The notes beneath the pieces are model-generated. The model was not told the DNA's origin. It worked only from the letters and a program-made list of their open reading frames with translations, and did no database searches. The position numbers were made by a program, and so were the translations under genes. From Stenopsyche tienmushanensis (Eukaryota > Arthropoda > Insecta > Trichoptera > Stenopsychidae), in NCBI GenBank assembly GCA_008973525.1, contig WACJ01000226.1:124001-188000 (forward strand): 64,000 nucleotides of DNA. Direction: 5' to 3'. Position 1 is the stretch's first letter, and each line of letters opens with the position of its first letter. This document shows positions 13,070 to 25,071 of the stretch, in pieces.

Positions 13070-13627
13070 GATTGTCCCATTAGGAATGTCGTTTTTTAAA
13101 TGAAAAAGTTAAATTCAAACAATAACATTATTCATTTTGATATAAAATATTTTTCAATTCCTCATTTTATCTGGCAAATGATGCTGCATCGATCTAAATA
13201 AACAATAAGTCGGAAAGAGCAAAGTCAGGAAAATAATGTGGATGCAGAATCGTTTTCCAATTGAGTTCCTTTGTTGGTTGTTTTCGGTCATCTTTGATTT
13301 ATCGCGCATTATCACATTGCAAAATAATTTGGCAATGATTGACTATACATAGCTTCTTCGTACTCAACACCATTTTTAAACTTTATAATCGTGAACAATA
13401 AATCTTCCTCTTTATGGTTTAACCACATGGAAGGACTTCATGGTAGATTATACCTTTGGAATCCTACTATACATTTAAAAGAGCTATTTTTACTGTTAAA
13501 TGTCGTGTGGTATCCACATCCCCTGTTTTATGATCTTTGCACAAAATAACGTTCTTCAAATATTAGTCGACTAATAAAATATACAAAAAGTAAGTATGCC
13601 AAAAACGACATTCCTAACAGGACAATC
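13070..13627 (-). mobile_element. Internally deleted mariner element
   Basis: The terminal repeats start GATTGTCCCATTAGGAATGT on the left and GATTGTCCTGTTAGGAATGT on the right (reverse complement), flanked by TA on both sides. On the minus strand the interior decodes in broken frames to the second half of a mariner transposase: DSKGIIYHEVLP, ILQCDNAR (second catalytic Asp box) and HPHYFPDFALSD (third catalytic Asp box). The N-terminal half is missing and frameshifts and stops are frequent. At 558 bp it is a dead deletion derivative. Confidence 0.8.
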
Positions 13628-13728
13628 TAATAATTCGTTAACTAATGAATCATTAATAATTAAAGATAAAAAATATACGAGCTTATATAATCCATGATCT
13701 TACAATATTTTTGAAAACTATTACGTAA

Positions 13729-14985
13729 AGCGGAAAGAAATGTCATTTTTTTGTTATTTGGAGAAAAAAAATATTTTAATAAAAGCTGCACAATATTACT
13801 CAATTAAATAATTTCCATTGTAATTTATAATCGTCCTCCACAGATTAGGTAGCTTTTTAATGCCTCTTTCGTAAAATTCGGCCGGTTTTTCACTATAGTA
13901 AGAATCCAAATGATTTTTCACTTGTTCCACAGAAGTGATTTTTTTTTATCGCGAAGCGAATGTTCTAATGACTTGAAAAGATGATAGTCTAAAGATGAAA
14001 TATCAGGAGAATATGGTGGATATTGCAGCACTTCCAAATCCAGTTCCCTTATTTTGTTCTGCGTAATCCTTGCTGCGTGTGGTCTTGCATTATCATGCTG
14101 TAATATTCTTCTTCGGTTGTTAACTAACACTGATCGCTTTTTGAGCATTTCCGCTTTTAACCTATCTAATTGTGTACAGTATAGCTCTGCTGTGACAGTT
14201 TGGCCAGATTTTAATAATTCTTTGTGAATTACGCCAAAAAATCCCACCAAATACAAAAGAGGACCTTTTTCAAGGATAATGACGGTCGAGGGGTAGAAAC
14301 AGGTATTTCATTTTAAGAAAGTCACTGTTTTTCCTTCTCGGACTGTTGTAGATGACCCACTTTTCATCCCCAGTAACGATCCTTTTTAAAAATGGATCGA
14401 TTTTATACCTGGACAATAGCGATGAACAAATGGTTATCCGTTGTTCCAAGACCGTTGATGACAACTCGTGCGGTACCCAAATTCCCTGTCTATGTTTAAT
14501 CCCGAGTCTTTTCAATTGGTCTTTTACTGTCGACCAGGGACAGCCGATGTCTAGCGATAATTCCTTTATTGTTTATCGAGGATCAGATTCTACCAGAGGA
14601 TTTAATGCGTCATCATCGATTATTAGAGATCGTCCTGATTTTGGTTTATTTTTCAAATCTCTGTCGCCACTTTTGAATTTTTTGAACCATTTATGGCATT
14701 TTCGAATATTCAATATGTTGCCATATGTATCACAGAAGCTCTGGGTAGCTTATTTTGCTTTTAATCCTTTGTCGAATAAAAACAGTAAACAAGATCGCAA
14801 ATGGGTCTCATCAATTTCTGGCTTGGACATTTATACTATGGCTAAAAAAATATAAAAATATTTGGAAAAGTATGAAAAACAACAGAGCTTCAAAATGACA
14901 TCAACCTTGATGTATTCACTCGACAGCAACTTGAAGCAAACTGACGGCAAAGATGCAACCAAAAAAATTGACATTTCTTTCCGCT
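13729..14985 (-). mobile_element. Near full-length mariner element
   Basis: The terminal repeats share GCGGAAAGAAATGTCA on the left and in reverse complement on the right, about 1.26 kb apart, the usual size of mariner. The element holds a complete-length but broken transposase on the minus strand. It lies only about 100 bp from the deleted mariner at 13070-13627, whose terminal repeats are different, so the two are separate families. Confidence 0.85.
13796..14830 (-). pseudogene. Mariner (DD34D) transposase, broken
   Basis: This would catalyse cut-and-paste transposition. About 345 codons lie between an ATG at 14830 (MSKPEIDETHLRS) and a TAA at 13796, the normal mariner length. Visible parts in order are: the N-terminal helix-turn-helix region; GIWVPHELS; the first catalytic Asp box VTGDEKWVIY; the second in QHDNARPHA; and the third in YSPDISSLDYHLF. 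Thirty-four residues separate the second and third Asp, the DD34D signature. Two in-frame stops occur in the N-terminal third, and a frameshift near 14256-14270 splits the catalytic domain. All catalytic Asp codons survive. A plus-strand open frame of 167 codons here is only its antisense shadow. Confidence 0.9.
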
Positions 14986-14999
14986 ATATCTAATATATT

Positions 15000-17900
15000 T
15001 TGAACCGTAATGTCTTAGTGTTTTAATATACAAAATAAGCGCATTTATATCATTGTAAATGGGTTAATTCCTGTTAATCCTCATCTCAATGGATTTAGTT
15101 ATGAAACATATTTTATGATAATATATACGTACTGAAGATGATTCATATACAACTACTATATTTGGTAATATATTTTTTTTCTTATTGAATGTCTTTAAAT
15201 GTGCATCTTGTTGATTGAAAGAATATTTTTTTACAATATATTTCATAAAAGATTGGTTTTATCTGAAAGAAATAAATCTATACATATATATTAACATTAT
15301 TGTAAGGTGAATTATGTTTGTATTTGCACACAATCATAAAAACACACTTTTTCCATTATCCAAAGTATATTCAAACATAATTTGATTAACATGAATGATA
15401 TGTTATTTTTCAGAATTCATTTTATCCGATTTAAATGTACTTATATTCCATAAGAATAACATTGATATCATTTCTATTATCGATGAAATCGATTTATATC
15501 ATTGAAGTTGAAATATTCAATACTGATTTGAATGAAATATTTACATTATAAGGACGCATGATCAGTTCTATGAGCTAATATAGTTTGATGTTAAATTTTA
15601 ATAGCTCATTTAGTTGTTTAACTTTGAATGTTATTAGATGTCTTCGTGCTCTTAAAAATACATGTAACTATTATATATCATTGATGTTGGTTCTAGAAAA
15701 AAATAGAGGATGATGTATTAATTTGTTTTAAATAGTTGTAAACAAATAAAAATAAATATAATAATACATGTAGGTCTCATGGTATGAGAGGTAGCGACTG
15801 AAATTTTGCATCAATTTCTACAAATCCAATTTTAGTTTCAACATTGCGGACATTAATAGCAATTTTAGCCACCTGAATAATTGTATAATACATACTGACA
15901 TTGATTTAAAATCTACAAAGCTGTTTTTTTTATCCACAAGTAGTTAACGTTGATTATTGTTAAATAAACATTGTCTACTTTCGATATAAGATGGCTATGG
16001 CTTCAATAGACGTGGTTAAAGTTATGCCGCGGAAATTTGATTGAAGTATTGCAAATTTTAAAGCATTTCAATATTAAATACATATAATGTTTATTATACA
16101 GCTACAATCAACATCATTGCAGTCGTCTACCTTTTTTTTTTAAATTTACAATATCGAAATACTAAAATGAGAAAGACTCTGCTTTGTATTAATTATTACA
16201 CAAATGATGTCGCTGCCTCTTTATTCATATTGACAAATAGTGATAGTATTTACTCATTGTATGTATTTATAATAGCATCCGGAAAGTGAGAGTAATAATC
16301 ATTGATTCACATGAATTTTTAATATTTTGTATTGACCATTTACCTATCTGGAAAATTAACATAGATCTATTTACAATATAAAAGAGATGGATAGGAATAA
16401 TTTATCACTTTTGATTAATGTAAAACATTTAAAAGGATGGAAAAAATTGTATTATTTAAATAACCTGTACAATGAAGAGGCATTATTAAATGAAATATTA
16501 AAAAAAAACTCTTTTTTTTAACTCCCATATCATTATAACAGAAGGTGAGAAGCGATGTCTTTTAACATTTTTTTTTTAATGCGAAAAGCATTAAATATTG
16601 AATGTTGATATTTAGCGTGTTGATCTTTATCGAATATAAACATATTTTTTAAAATTTGACAAAGTATGGTATTGTGAGTGGGGGGAGTCACATTTTCGGT
16701 GTGCGAGCGATGACATTCTTCACCATGGAAGTCTTAAGTCTTGAACAAATAATTTGCAGCAAAAAAATTAAACATATTTTTACTTTGCATAATATTGTGT
16801 ATAGCTTAGACTACAATTAAAAAGAAATATTAAAAAATAAAAATATAGTGAGCGATCAAAAAAAATATTTGTGTTTTTACCCACATTTTTGTAGTTTTTG
16901 GTTCATTAAATAAAAACTTTTGCATATTTTTAGATAATTGTAGTCTATACGATGAAGACGTTTATTATACACATGCTTGCGAAATTTTATAAATAATGCT
17001 TATTTAGGGCATGTGGAACCACTTCCATGAGCTTGGAAAAAGTAGTTTTGCGAAAAACGCGTTTAAAGCTTCTCTTCGTCGCCCTATAACTTTACGAATT
17101 TCATTTATATTGACTTGAAATTTACTGAACGTATTCTTAAACATTGGTTCTTTCCGATACATGAAGAATGCTACTTATCGCCTTCTTTCTCCGGCGACGG
17201 AATCAAGACGCTTCCTATCCGATGAAATAAATGTATTTCTAACGAAGGAAACTATGTAGAAATATAAAACTAATAAATTTGTACAGTGAAATTCCGTGTT
17301 TTATTTGAATCGCCCTCGTATATATATGCAAAATATTCGACCATGATTGAGAAAGGTACAAGTTCGACTATTTGAAATTTACAAAGGTAACATATTCTTC
17401 AAATGATTTTCAAAAAATGAAAAACTGTGTATTGTGTAATATATAATAAAATAGGCGGACTACTGGTCTAGTGGTTGCTTCATGTTACATATAGACATAC
17501 ACATAAACAGCAAAGGCGGTGCGACGCACACACGTAGCATCTCTATGATGAATTACTACTTGAGATTTAGTGTATATGATATTGAAATAAATTTAAGAGA
17601 TTTAAAATTAATCGTTTTAGCATATTTATGCACGTATATAATTAAAAAAAAAAACAAGGTGAAAATATAAAAACTTGATTGAACTCGGTTATAGCGAACA
17701 CTAGGATTGCTCATTGAGGTTGTTGTTTAGTTACAAGCTCGTCAAGCGTTTGAAAATCTTTTTGTTGATGGCTTTATGATTTATCACAACGTCCTAAAAA
17801 AATATTATTAGGGCATGAAAAATCGTTGAAAAAAGATGATTGAAAATTAATATTTGCGTTCATAACTAATTATTTTATTATTTAAAGCACTATTTTCAAA

Positions 17901-20300
17901 TAGATAATCTAAACGGCCGTTGATTATAGTTTGCAGGCAATATGCATTTTGGTGCAGAGTAGGGTGTGGTAAATGACTAGAGTGGGACGAGGAGAGTGGG
18001 TTGAAAAGTCAACCCTTTAGTAACGATCAATATGCACGTCATCTTGATTTGCTTTCATCGCGAGATATTTTTAAGGTGAGTAGTTTGACTCGTGTTGAAT
18101 ATTTTTCATAAATTTCAAACAAAAATATTTTTTGGAACTACTTATCTAATGTAAAAGATTCTATAAAATCTTATCATAATTTAAAAAGAAAATTTTATTT
18201 TAAAATTTTACTTTTTATAGATATCTAGATAGTTGTAAATTAAAACATTTCCTATTGTTTATTTACATCGTATTGTAACGTAAACCCCCCGCTGACACAA
18301 GGCGGTCCGTTAACTTCGTCGCTGCGGTTGATAACCGCGTTCTTCAGACGCGAGATTCGCACCGGAGAGGCGCTCAGAACCGCGAGTGATAGCTTCAAAA
18401 AGCGACCACAGTACGATGATGTACAGGGCGGCTCCGAATGTCGTTCTGGCTCTAAATAACGACGGAGGTCAGAATTCTTTAACACTTTCGGTGACAGGAT
18501 CCAGGAACAGGAGCTCCGCAGGGAACATAAATTGATAAACAAAATGCTGGCGCAACGCTTGTATTCAAAGACAGATATCGCGAATCAGGCTAAATCGGCG
18601 GAGGCTCTTTATTTCCAATATCCACTAAAGCTATGATCTCATTATTTAGATTTAGATTTATAATACTATAACGTAAAGGGGGAAAAATACAGGAAAAGCA
18701 CAAGTGGTCGGGTATAAAAGAGATAAGCATAACCACAGTGTATCAGTTCACTTTAGTTTGGGTTGTAAGTCGGTTCTAAGCGTATCTTTAAAGAATTTCC
18801 AGTCTTACGTCTTATGATCCGACCAATCGTCTTGGCCGCGGGAAGACCTAAACTTTTCCTGTGGAGATCGCCGGCGATCATATGCAAATGATAGAATATG
18901 TGTATGTTATGATGTTTCTTATTGAAAGCCAAGTAAATATATGCATGGATATTGTTCAATTACTTTTATGATAACTTTAAAGGCTTTATTTCACGATCGT
19001 GAATGCACTAAATATATTTGGATTACGTATAATAGCAATGCGGATAAGTCAGTCTTCATTTATTGATTCGAGTTGCGACGGTGCAATTTTACAGAAGGGC
19101 GCAGGAGGGTCCAATGAAAAATATTTGACCCTTTGCATTGCAGACAGAGCTCGTTCCCCCTACATCTGTCGGTCTAGTATGCAAAAATACTTCGTGCCAA
19201 ATGTACGTTAATTCGAAGCAGTGGTTCCAGATATACAACATCGATAGATATAAGTGAGTATTTAGATTCCTTTGCAATTAAGTGATTTATAGCATTGTTG
19301 ATGGTTTAATAGTTTTCGATCTATTTATTGGGATTTAATTTCTATCGATCCTTCGTTTTTTTAAATTTAAATATCGCACCTAAAAATACTCAAAATCCAT
19401 CTCTATATAAATGATTCATTTTCTAATGAATATTTTTCATTTTGATGATGTAAAAATTGTATTTTTTAATATCGTTAACATTATATAATAGGGAGTGTTC
19501 AGGAATCAAAGCAATTATAAATCTTTTAAAATCGTATCGAAGTTCAACGAGTATAATCGCGTTGATTCTTTTCAAGATCCTATCGATCGATTTGAATTCA
19601 TTAAAAGTCGGTATATTTTGTAGTATTTGAGGACAGATAAATTCATAGAGTCATTTTATTGCGAACTATAAAGACAAATTGTAAAAAAACATCATCATCA
19701 CTTTTATGATCGTGATATTTTGAATTTTATATAATTTATAAATATACAAGGACGAAATTTCACCTTAGACGTATGATACTCAAAAGTACAGCTCGGAAAT
19801 CGTTTGATTTGTGGTATAATTCTTATCACAAGAGGAGCTCTTTGATATCGACGGAAAAAGACGTGTATAATGTTTTGCGCGTGGAAGCTTAGAATACGCG
19901 TCTAAAGACATAATTCCTAGTTACAAGCCCAATCCTCTTTTTGGTCGGAAGAAAGATTCCAGTTATAAATAAGCGTAAATGTATCACTTGTATAGATGTT
20001 TTATTGATCAGGACATGAGGCTGAAAAACACGGAAATACGTATTAACAATATTTAAACGGGATTCGTTAAAATTCATTTTTTGTATTCCATGATACAAAA
20101 TTATAAGTTCTTGATATTTCTCCAAGCTTAGATTTTTTGTGTTAATGGATTGCATTTGGGATTGCTAACAGTCCCGGATTGACCAATGTGTTTAGGAGGG
20201 GGTTGAAATCTAGTGAAAATACCACATAATTAATTCTATATAAGTATATTTTTTATTTTTTTTATAAATGAGTAAAATAAACAATCATTTACAAATGTTA
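15000..20300. other. No gene seen; scattered repeat fragments
   Basis: Positions 15940-16105 match 41220-41370 (shared words CTACTTTCGATA, AAGATGGCTA, GGCTTCAATAGAC). A word like AGTTTTGCGAAAAACGCGTT at 17036-17066 links to the TTAA-type relics. Positions 18290-18620 are unusually GC-rich, with short broken frames (a 96-codon minus frame ending at 18252) I do not recognise. CGACCAAYMGTCTTGGCCGCG occurs at about 18820 and again at about 24295. Nothing supports a host gene. Confidence 0.4.
17455..17560 (+). repeat. Possible degraded SINE head
   Basis: CTGGTCTAGTGGTTGC resembles an RNA polymerase III A box of tRNA-derived SINEs. About 45 bp on, GGTGCGACGC only loosely resembles a B box. Preceding it is TGTGTAATATATAATAAAAT, shared with about 39792. 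No tail or second full copy was found. Confidence 0.2.
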
Positions 20301-20304
20301 TTAA

Positions 20305-21300
20305 GGAGGGAAACCACATTAGGAGGCAGATTTTTTAGCGTTTTTTAATTTTTTTTTAAACAGGGAAAGAATAATCAGAATATGTTTAAACTTTGATAAT
20401 ATTTTTTTAATATTTTGAAACACAGTTGAAATTTTTTTTGAGTAATTTCCGCCATAAATAGTCAAGTAATAAGGTGCTTCCCATGGAAGGTCGTCATTAG
20501 AGTTTACTGCTTTGGTACAATGTGCTAATCATAATTTTCAATTTAATTCAATATAACATTTGAATATTATTAATAATACAATTTATAAATAGGCGAATCA
20601 AGTTTTGACTGAAAAAAGAAAAAAAATCATGTTTGAAAAGTGTTTAAACAAAATAGTACGATTTTTTGCACCTTTCTTACAATAAAAACAATATTTTAAA
20701 CAATAAAATTATCCCAAAATTAGGTTAGTATAGATTATAATTAAATAAAAAATATACATAAAAATTTAAAAATAAATTAGTTTATAATTTTTTGAGCTAC
20801 AGTGTACCAAACTTGAAAAAAAGTGTTTTCGAGAAAAACGCGTTTGAAAATATAATTACTTAAAACGAGAAATTCAAGGCAGTAATAAATGATATAAACT
20901 ATCTAGCATTTAATCAGTTATTCCAGCATCATAAAGCAACCCTTCACCTTCTTCATATGCATAATTTTGAGCTTGCATCTCTTCTTTTCGAGCTTTCCGA
21001 GCTTCTTTGATCTCCATTACGCTGCTTCTATTCTGTCGTTTGACTCGCCACTTATCTATTTGCCGTAAATAATTAAAGCTCTGTGAGCCAACAGCTACTT
21101 TTATTTTATCCATAATCATTACAAGTGCTGAATTCCCTTCATTGAATAAGATAAAAGCCAAAAATGCAACAACCTCGATTGCTTTTAAGCCAGAATATAG
21201 GTGCTTTGGAGACAATACGGTTGAATTGAATCTTTCGTTTGGATTCTGTGTGTGACCACCTAAAAATCTCTTAGTAATTCAGTACTCAGTAATTCATCTT
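20305..21300 (-). mobile_element. TTAA-type DNA transposon relic, copy 1
   Basis: The left end reads TTAA then GGAGGGAAACCACATTAGGA. The same terminus, inverted and also next to TTAA, occurs at about 28890-28915 as the surviving right end of the sister copy. The interior matches 24343-25051 closely and carries the same C-terminal protein frame. The right end of this copy was not located; similarity to the sister copy fades after about 21150. A TTAA target is typical of Kolobok and piggyBac elements, and the protein tail is not piggyBac-like. Confidence 0.55.
20910..21215 (-). pseudogene. C-terminal part of a TTAA-type transposon protein
   Basis: The frame reads FNEGNSALVMIMDKIKVAVG, then a basic Arg/Lys stretch (EARKARKEEMQAQ), then an acidic tail EEGEGLLYDAGITD and a stop. 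A near-identical frame is at 24806-25049, and a decayed one ends in VFYCEAGIAD near 32265. Repetition at three transposon-like loci, one with inverted ends, supports a mobile-element origin. The N-terminal catalytic part is absent here. I recall similar GLLYGPGIAD-like tails on multicopy insect proteins but cannot assign the superfamily with certainty. Confidence 0.55.
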
Positions 21301-22060
21301 TCGACAGATCTTCATATATCGAAAGAATTCCTTTTTGAAGGTTGGGGTATAGGGTTCAGGCTTCAGGTTCCGCTCCAAGAGCTTTAGCTTTCTGCCACTT
21401 GCACCAGCTGCTATCTCTCTCTGGACAGGTGTTTCTATTGTAAGGTTCTTTATCTATACCATTTGAGGATGTCCATGTTATGGCAGAATAAGTTTAGTCC
21501 TTATCTGCCAACACCTAAGATTCGTATGACAAACATAATTCTACGATTTATCTCAAATCCAGTATCAATGAATGGATCTATTTGATTTGGCGTTTTTATA
21601 AACGTAAACTATTTATTATCATAATTATCATATTATCATATATAACTATATCATTATGATAGTCTCTATTCTGATGAAAACATTGAGTTTGTTGTGTTTG
21701 TGTAATATGCAAAAAGTTGCGTTTGTGTAATATATAATATCTTTGATGCATGCAACGGAGATGGAGAGGCTACAAACGGTCTTCCCTCTTTTTCCGATCG
21801 AATTCCGCTTGAAGTTTCATTTTCCGTGGCATTCAAGCCAATTTGATCTATCACGTTTTTATAGGTTTCACTAAAAAAATGCACCATCGTACAAAAATGG
21901 TAGATGGTTCCAAAAAATAAAAAAACCCGCTTAACTTGAGACTTATAGCTGATGTAAAATAGAGAAAGTTTAAATTTTGAGCCTTTTTATTCTTAATAAT
22001 TCATATCAAATTCTAGTGATTACTCGGCATGCACTGCAAAGCTACACAATTTTTAATCTT
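21300..22060. other. No gene seen
   Basis: AT-rich DNA with one short open frame (21666-21887, minus) and a local repeat of GTTTGTGTAATAT at about 21697 and 21720. No recognised motif. Confidence 0.4.
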
Positions 22061-22065
22061 CTTTT

Positions 22066-22501
22066 CATATATAAAAATGAATTGGTGTTTGTTCGTTCGA
22101 AATGCGCTGCCATACCGTTCATCGGATTGCAATAAAACTTCGTCCACTTATTTATAAGGATTTCGCAAGTATCATAGATATTGTTTAATAGATAAAAAAT
22201 AATGTTTGTTTGTCTGTATTTAATGCGCTGCCATACCGTTCATTCGATTGCGATAAAACTTTGCTAATTTATTGTTTGCACTTTATCAAATAATATAAGT
22301 ATAGTACAATTAACTTACAGTAGATCTTATATATAAAAATCGATGTTTGTATGTTTGTTCATATTTATAAAAAAACCTACAAAATAAAATAAATTTCATT
22401 ATTTCTATCATTCCTAATTAGACAAGATAACTCTTTCATATTTCAAACGATATTTTTAGAATTATTACTTCTGTGGCAGCAACGTGCCGAGTACCAGCTA
22501 G
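22066..22501 (+). mobile_element. Helitron-like non-autonomous repeat, copy 2
   Basis: This copy is in the opposite orientation to the one at 41373-41700 and has the same two sub-blocks (GCGCTGCCATACCGTTCAT twice). It ends in GCAACGTGCCGAGTACCAGC followed by CTAG and T, a short GC-rich end plus CTAG-T as in Helitron/Helentron 3' termini. The 5' end is placed where similarity starts (ATATAAAAATGAATTGG). No protein is encoded. Confidence 0.6.
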
Positions 22502-22509
22502 TTTTCTAT

Positions 22510-24340
22510 AAAATTGGTTGCCAAACTCTGGGTATGCTAGTTCCGTTGTCTCCTCTGTTGATTGCGTCTATTATTTCTTCGTTTTTTGATTTCTATTGCT
22601 TGCTTCGCAATTTCGATGCCGAAGTTTTCGACGGTTGCTATGGTTTGAATAATACAGACTTTTGTTTTTCACTTTGTTCTTTTTGTTGGGAAGGAAACTT
22701 TCTATATTTTTTCCCATCCCAAAGATTATGCTTATGCCGTGCTGATGAAGTGCTTTTGGAAATAAAATATTTTTCCGTCTGGCGTACCGTCTGATAATAA
22801 ATGAGAGCTTATATACAGCTATCCATGTGAGAAGCATGCACGCATACCCTGTGCGTTCCTGTACTTTATTGGTGCTCGTACCGGAAATTGAACACATTTC
22901 AATTCAAATAGCATATTAGTAGGAATCATAGTGATAAAACATCTTCCCCTTGAAAATTTATATATTTTTTAGACCATGATAGCACCGAATATCAGCGTTA
23001 TTGAATCGATCACTGGAGTTGAATCCTGGAGTTTATTGTTTTATTTAAAAATACAATTATTATTAATTTGTTTATTTTTAACATAAACACGCAATTATAA
23101 ACGATGTGATGGAGGCCAACATAGAATTTAAAAGTGACTCGAATACGTTTTCAATGTGTTGTTGTTGTCGCTAAACGAATTGATCTAGGTATGAATTAAA
23201 ATGATGACGTTTGTATATTACCGCCTCACGGTATAGTTCACCGAATACCAAACAAATCGATGGTTGTAGTTCTTTATTTACCTTAGCAACCACCAGATCA
23301 ATATGCGCCAACATGGCGCATACGCTAAACGTCTCGCATAACAAATTGCATACACAAACAATATTTTTAATATGTCTATATTATTCCCACAAGTATAAAC
23401 AATAAATTGACAAGGTTTAATCACAATCGGATTAACGGTATGGCAGCGAATTAAATACGAACAAACAAAAAATATTTTTTATATATTTGTTCGTAAAAAA
23501 GCAGAAAAATATTTCCCAAAATGCGTTGATATTGCATTCGTCATACTTTTTTATGCCCAGGGCTGATAAGAAATGCGACGGAATGGGTTTTTATCATTGC
23601 TAAAGGTCGTTATGTTGACGTAGGTCCTGGAGATGAATCCATGGGATGGGGCGTGGAGAAAAGGAGGATTCGTCTGACCCTGCTTCAGTATACACTGTAT
23701 TTATGTTTCTTTCTCATGATACCCTAGTGGGGTGTATTTCGTATTGAAATTTTTACAATACATTGGGGCTTCATAAGTCTGTATAAATGGAAGATGTATC
23801 AATACTTTAAAAATTTAGTTGACTAATTGAAATTAATTTACACTTTATGTTACCAATTCAAATGTCAATTATATTCAAATCATTTTAATCACAGCTGTAT
23901 AAAATTAATAATAAGCAGAATGATTCTTGCAATGAAGCCAAAATACATAAACATGTCACACCAGATACAAGAAATTGACTTATTGCTAAAGATTTGCATT
24001 TGGGGACCCAACAACATATCTTCTTGAATCTTATGTTTATGCCTGTTCATGTAACCTTATGCCTGTTCATATAATTCAAATAAAAAAGTCACTTTTTGCA
24101 TTTTATCACACACTACTAAAATTTCGTTTCAATCCATTAGCTGGCTAAATAATCATATCAATATTACGAAGGAAGTATTGATACGATTGTTGAAGTTGAA
24201 TTCTGGAGTTTATTTCGTTATTCATCAACTTCTTCTCAATGAAGATAGCTCTAGGTATTTGTAGGCATTTGGTCGGTTCTGGTCTCGAGAGCCGACCAAC
24301 AGTCTTGGCCGCGGAAAGATTAAGTATCCTCTTGTGAAGA
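22510..24340. other. No gene seen; Helitron fragment and unknown blocks
   Basis: Positions 22520-22900 hold opposing frames of 86 and 108 codons with no motif. Positions 23395-23490 repeat the GGTATGGCAGCG...AATACGAACAAACAAA part of the Helitron-like family. At 23651-23680 is GCGTGGAGAAAAGGAGGATT followed by CGTCTGACCC, close to the motif of the R3 exon-1 modules far downstream. ATGCCTGTTCAT is duplicated at about 24040-24070. Confidence 0.4.
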
Positions 24341-24342
24341 GT

Positions 24343-25051
24343 AGTAATTTTTGCCGGAAATAGTCAAGATATAAGGTGCTTCCCATGGATAGTCGCCATT
24401 AGGGTTTACTGCTTTGGTACAATGTGCTAATCACAATTTTTAATTGAATTCAATAAAACATTTGAATATTATTAACAATACAATTTCTAAACAGGTGAAT
24501 CAAGTTTTGACTGAAAAAAGAAAAAAACTATGTTTGAAAAGTGTTTAAAAATAATAATACGATTTTTTAACTATTTTTTGCAACTTTCTTACAATAAATA
24601 AAATATTTTAAACAATAAAATTATCCCAAAATTAGGTCAGCATGTAAATTAAAAAAAAAAAATGGTTTGTAACTTTTTGAGCTACAGTGTACCAAAGATT
24701 AAAAAAGTGGTTTCAAGAAAAACGCGTTTGAAAACATTATTACCGAAAACGAGAAATTTAAGGAAGTAATAAATGATATAAACTACCTAGCAGTTAAGCA
24801 GTTATTCAAACATCATATAGCAACCCTTCACCTTCTTCATATGCATAGTTTTGAGCTTGCATCTCTTCTTTTCGAGCTTTACGAGCTTCCTTGATCACCA
24901 CTACGCTGCTTCTACTCTGCCGATTGACGCGCCACTCATCCATTTGCCGTACATAATTAAAGCTCTGTGAGCCAACAACTACTTTCATTTTGTCCATAAT
25001 CATTACAAGTGCTGAATTCCCTTCATTGAATAAGGCAAAAGCCAAAAACGG
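24343..25051 (-). mobile_element. TTAA-type DNA transposon relic, copy 2 (left part)
   Basis: This closely matches 20450-21170, including ATAAGGTGCTTCCCATGGA and the ACGCGTTTGAAAA region. Similarity stops abruptly at about 25051, where the large inverted repeat begins. A matching right terminus next to TTAA is found at 28890-28911. The simplest reading is one element split by a later insertion of about 3.7 kb. Confidence 0.55.
24806..25049 (-). pseudogene. C-terminal part of a TTAA-type transposon protein, copy 2
   Basis: This has the same C-terminal frame as 20910-21215, with FNEGNSALVMIMDKMKVVVG and a tail ending GEGLLYDV. Two codons that still read I-T before the stop in copy 1 are lost. 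The open frame continues past 25049 to 25135 only because it enters the inserted inverted repeat, so the N-terminal 29 residues are not part of the original protein. Confidence 0.5.
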
Positions 25052-25071
25052 GTCCGTTCTTCTATCGGACT

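Noticed and set aside
14352..14855. Plus-strand open frame of 167 codons
   Set aside because: It is the antisense of the mariner transposase relic, which shows the catalytic motifs on the minus strand.
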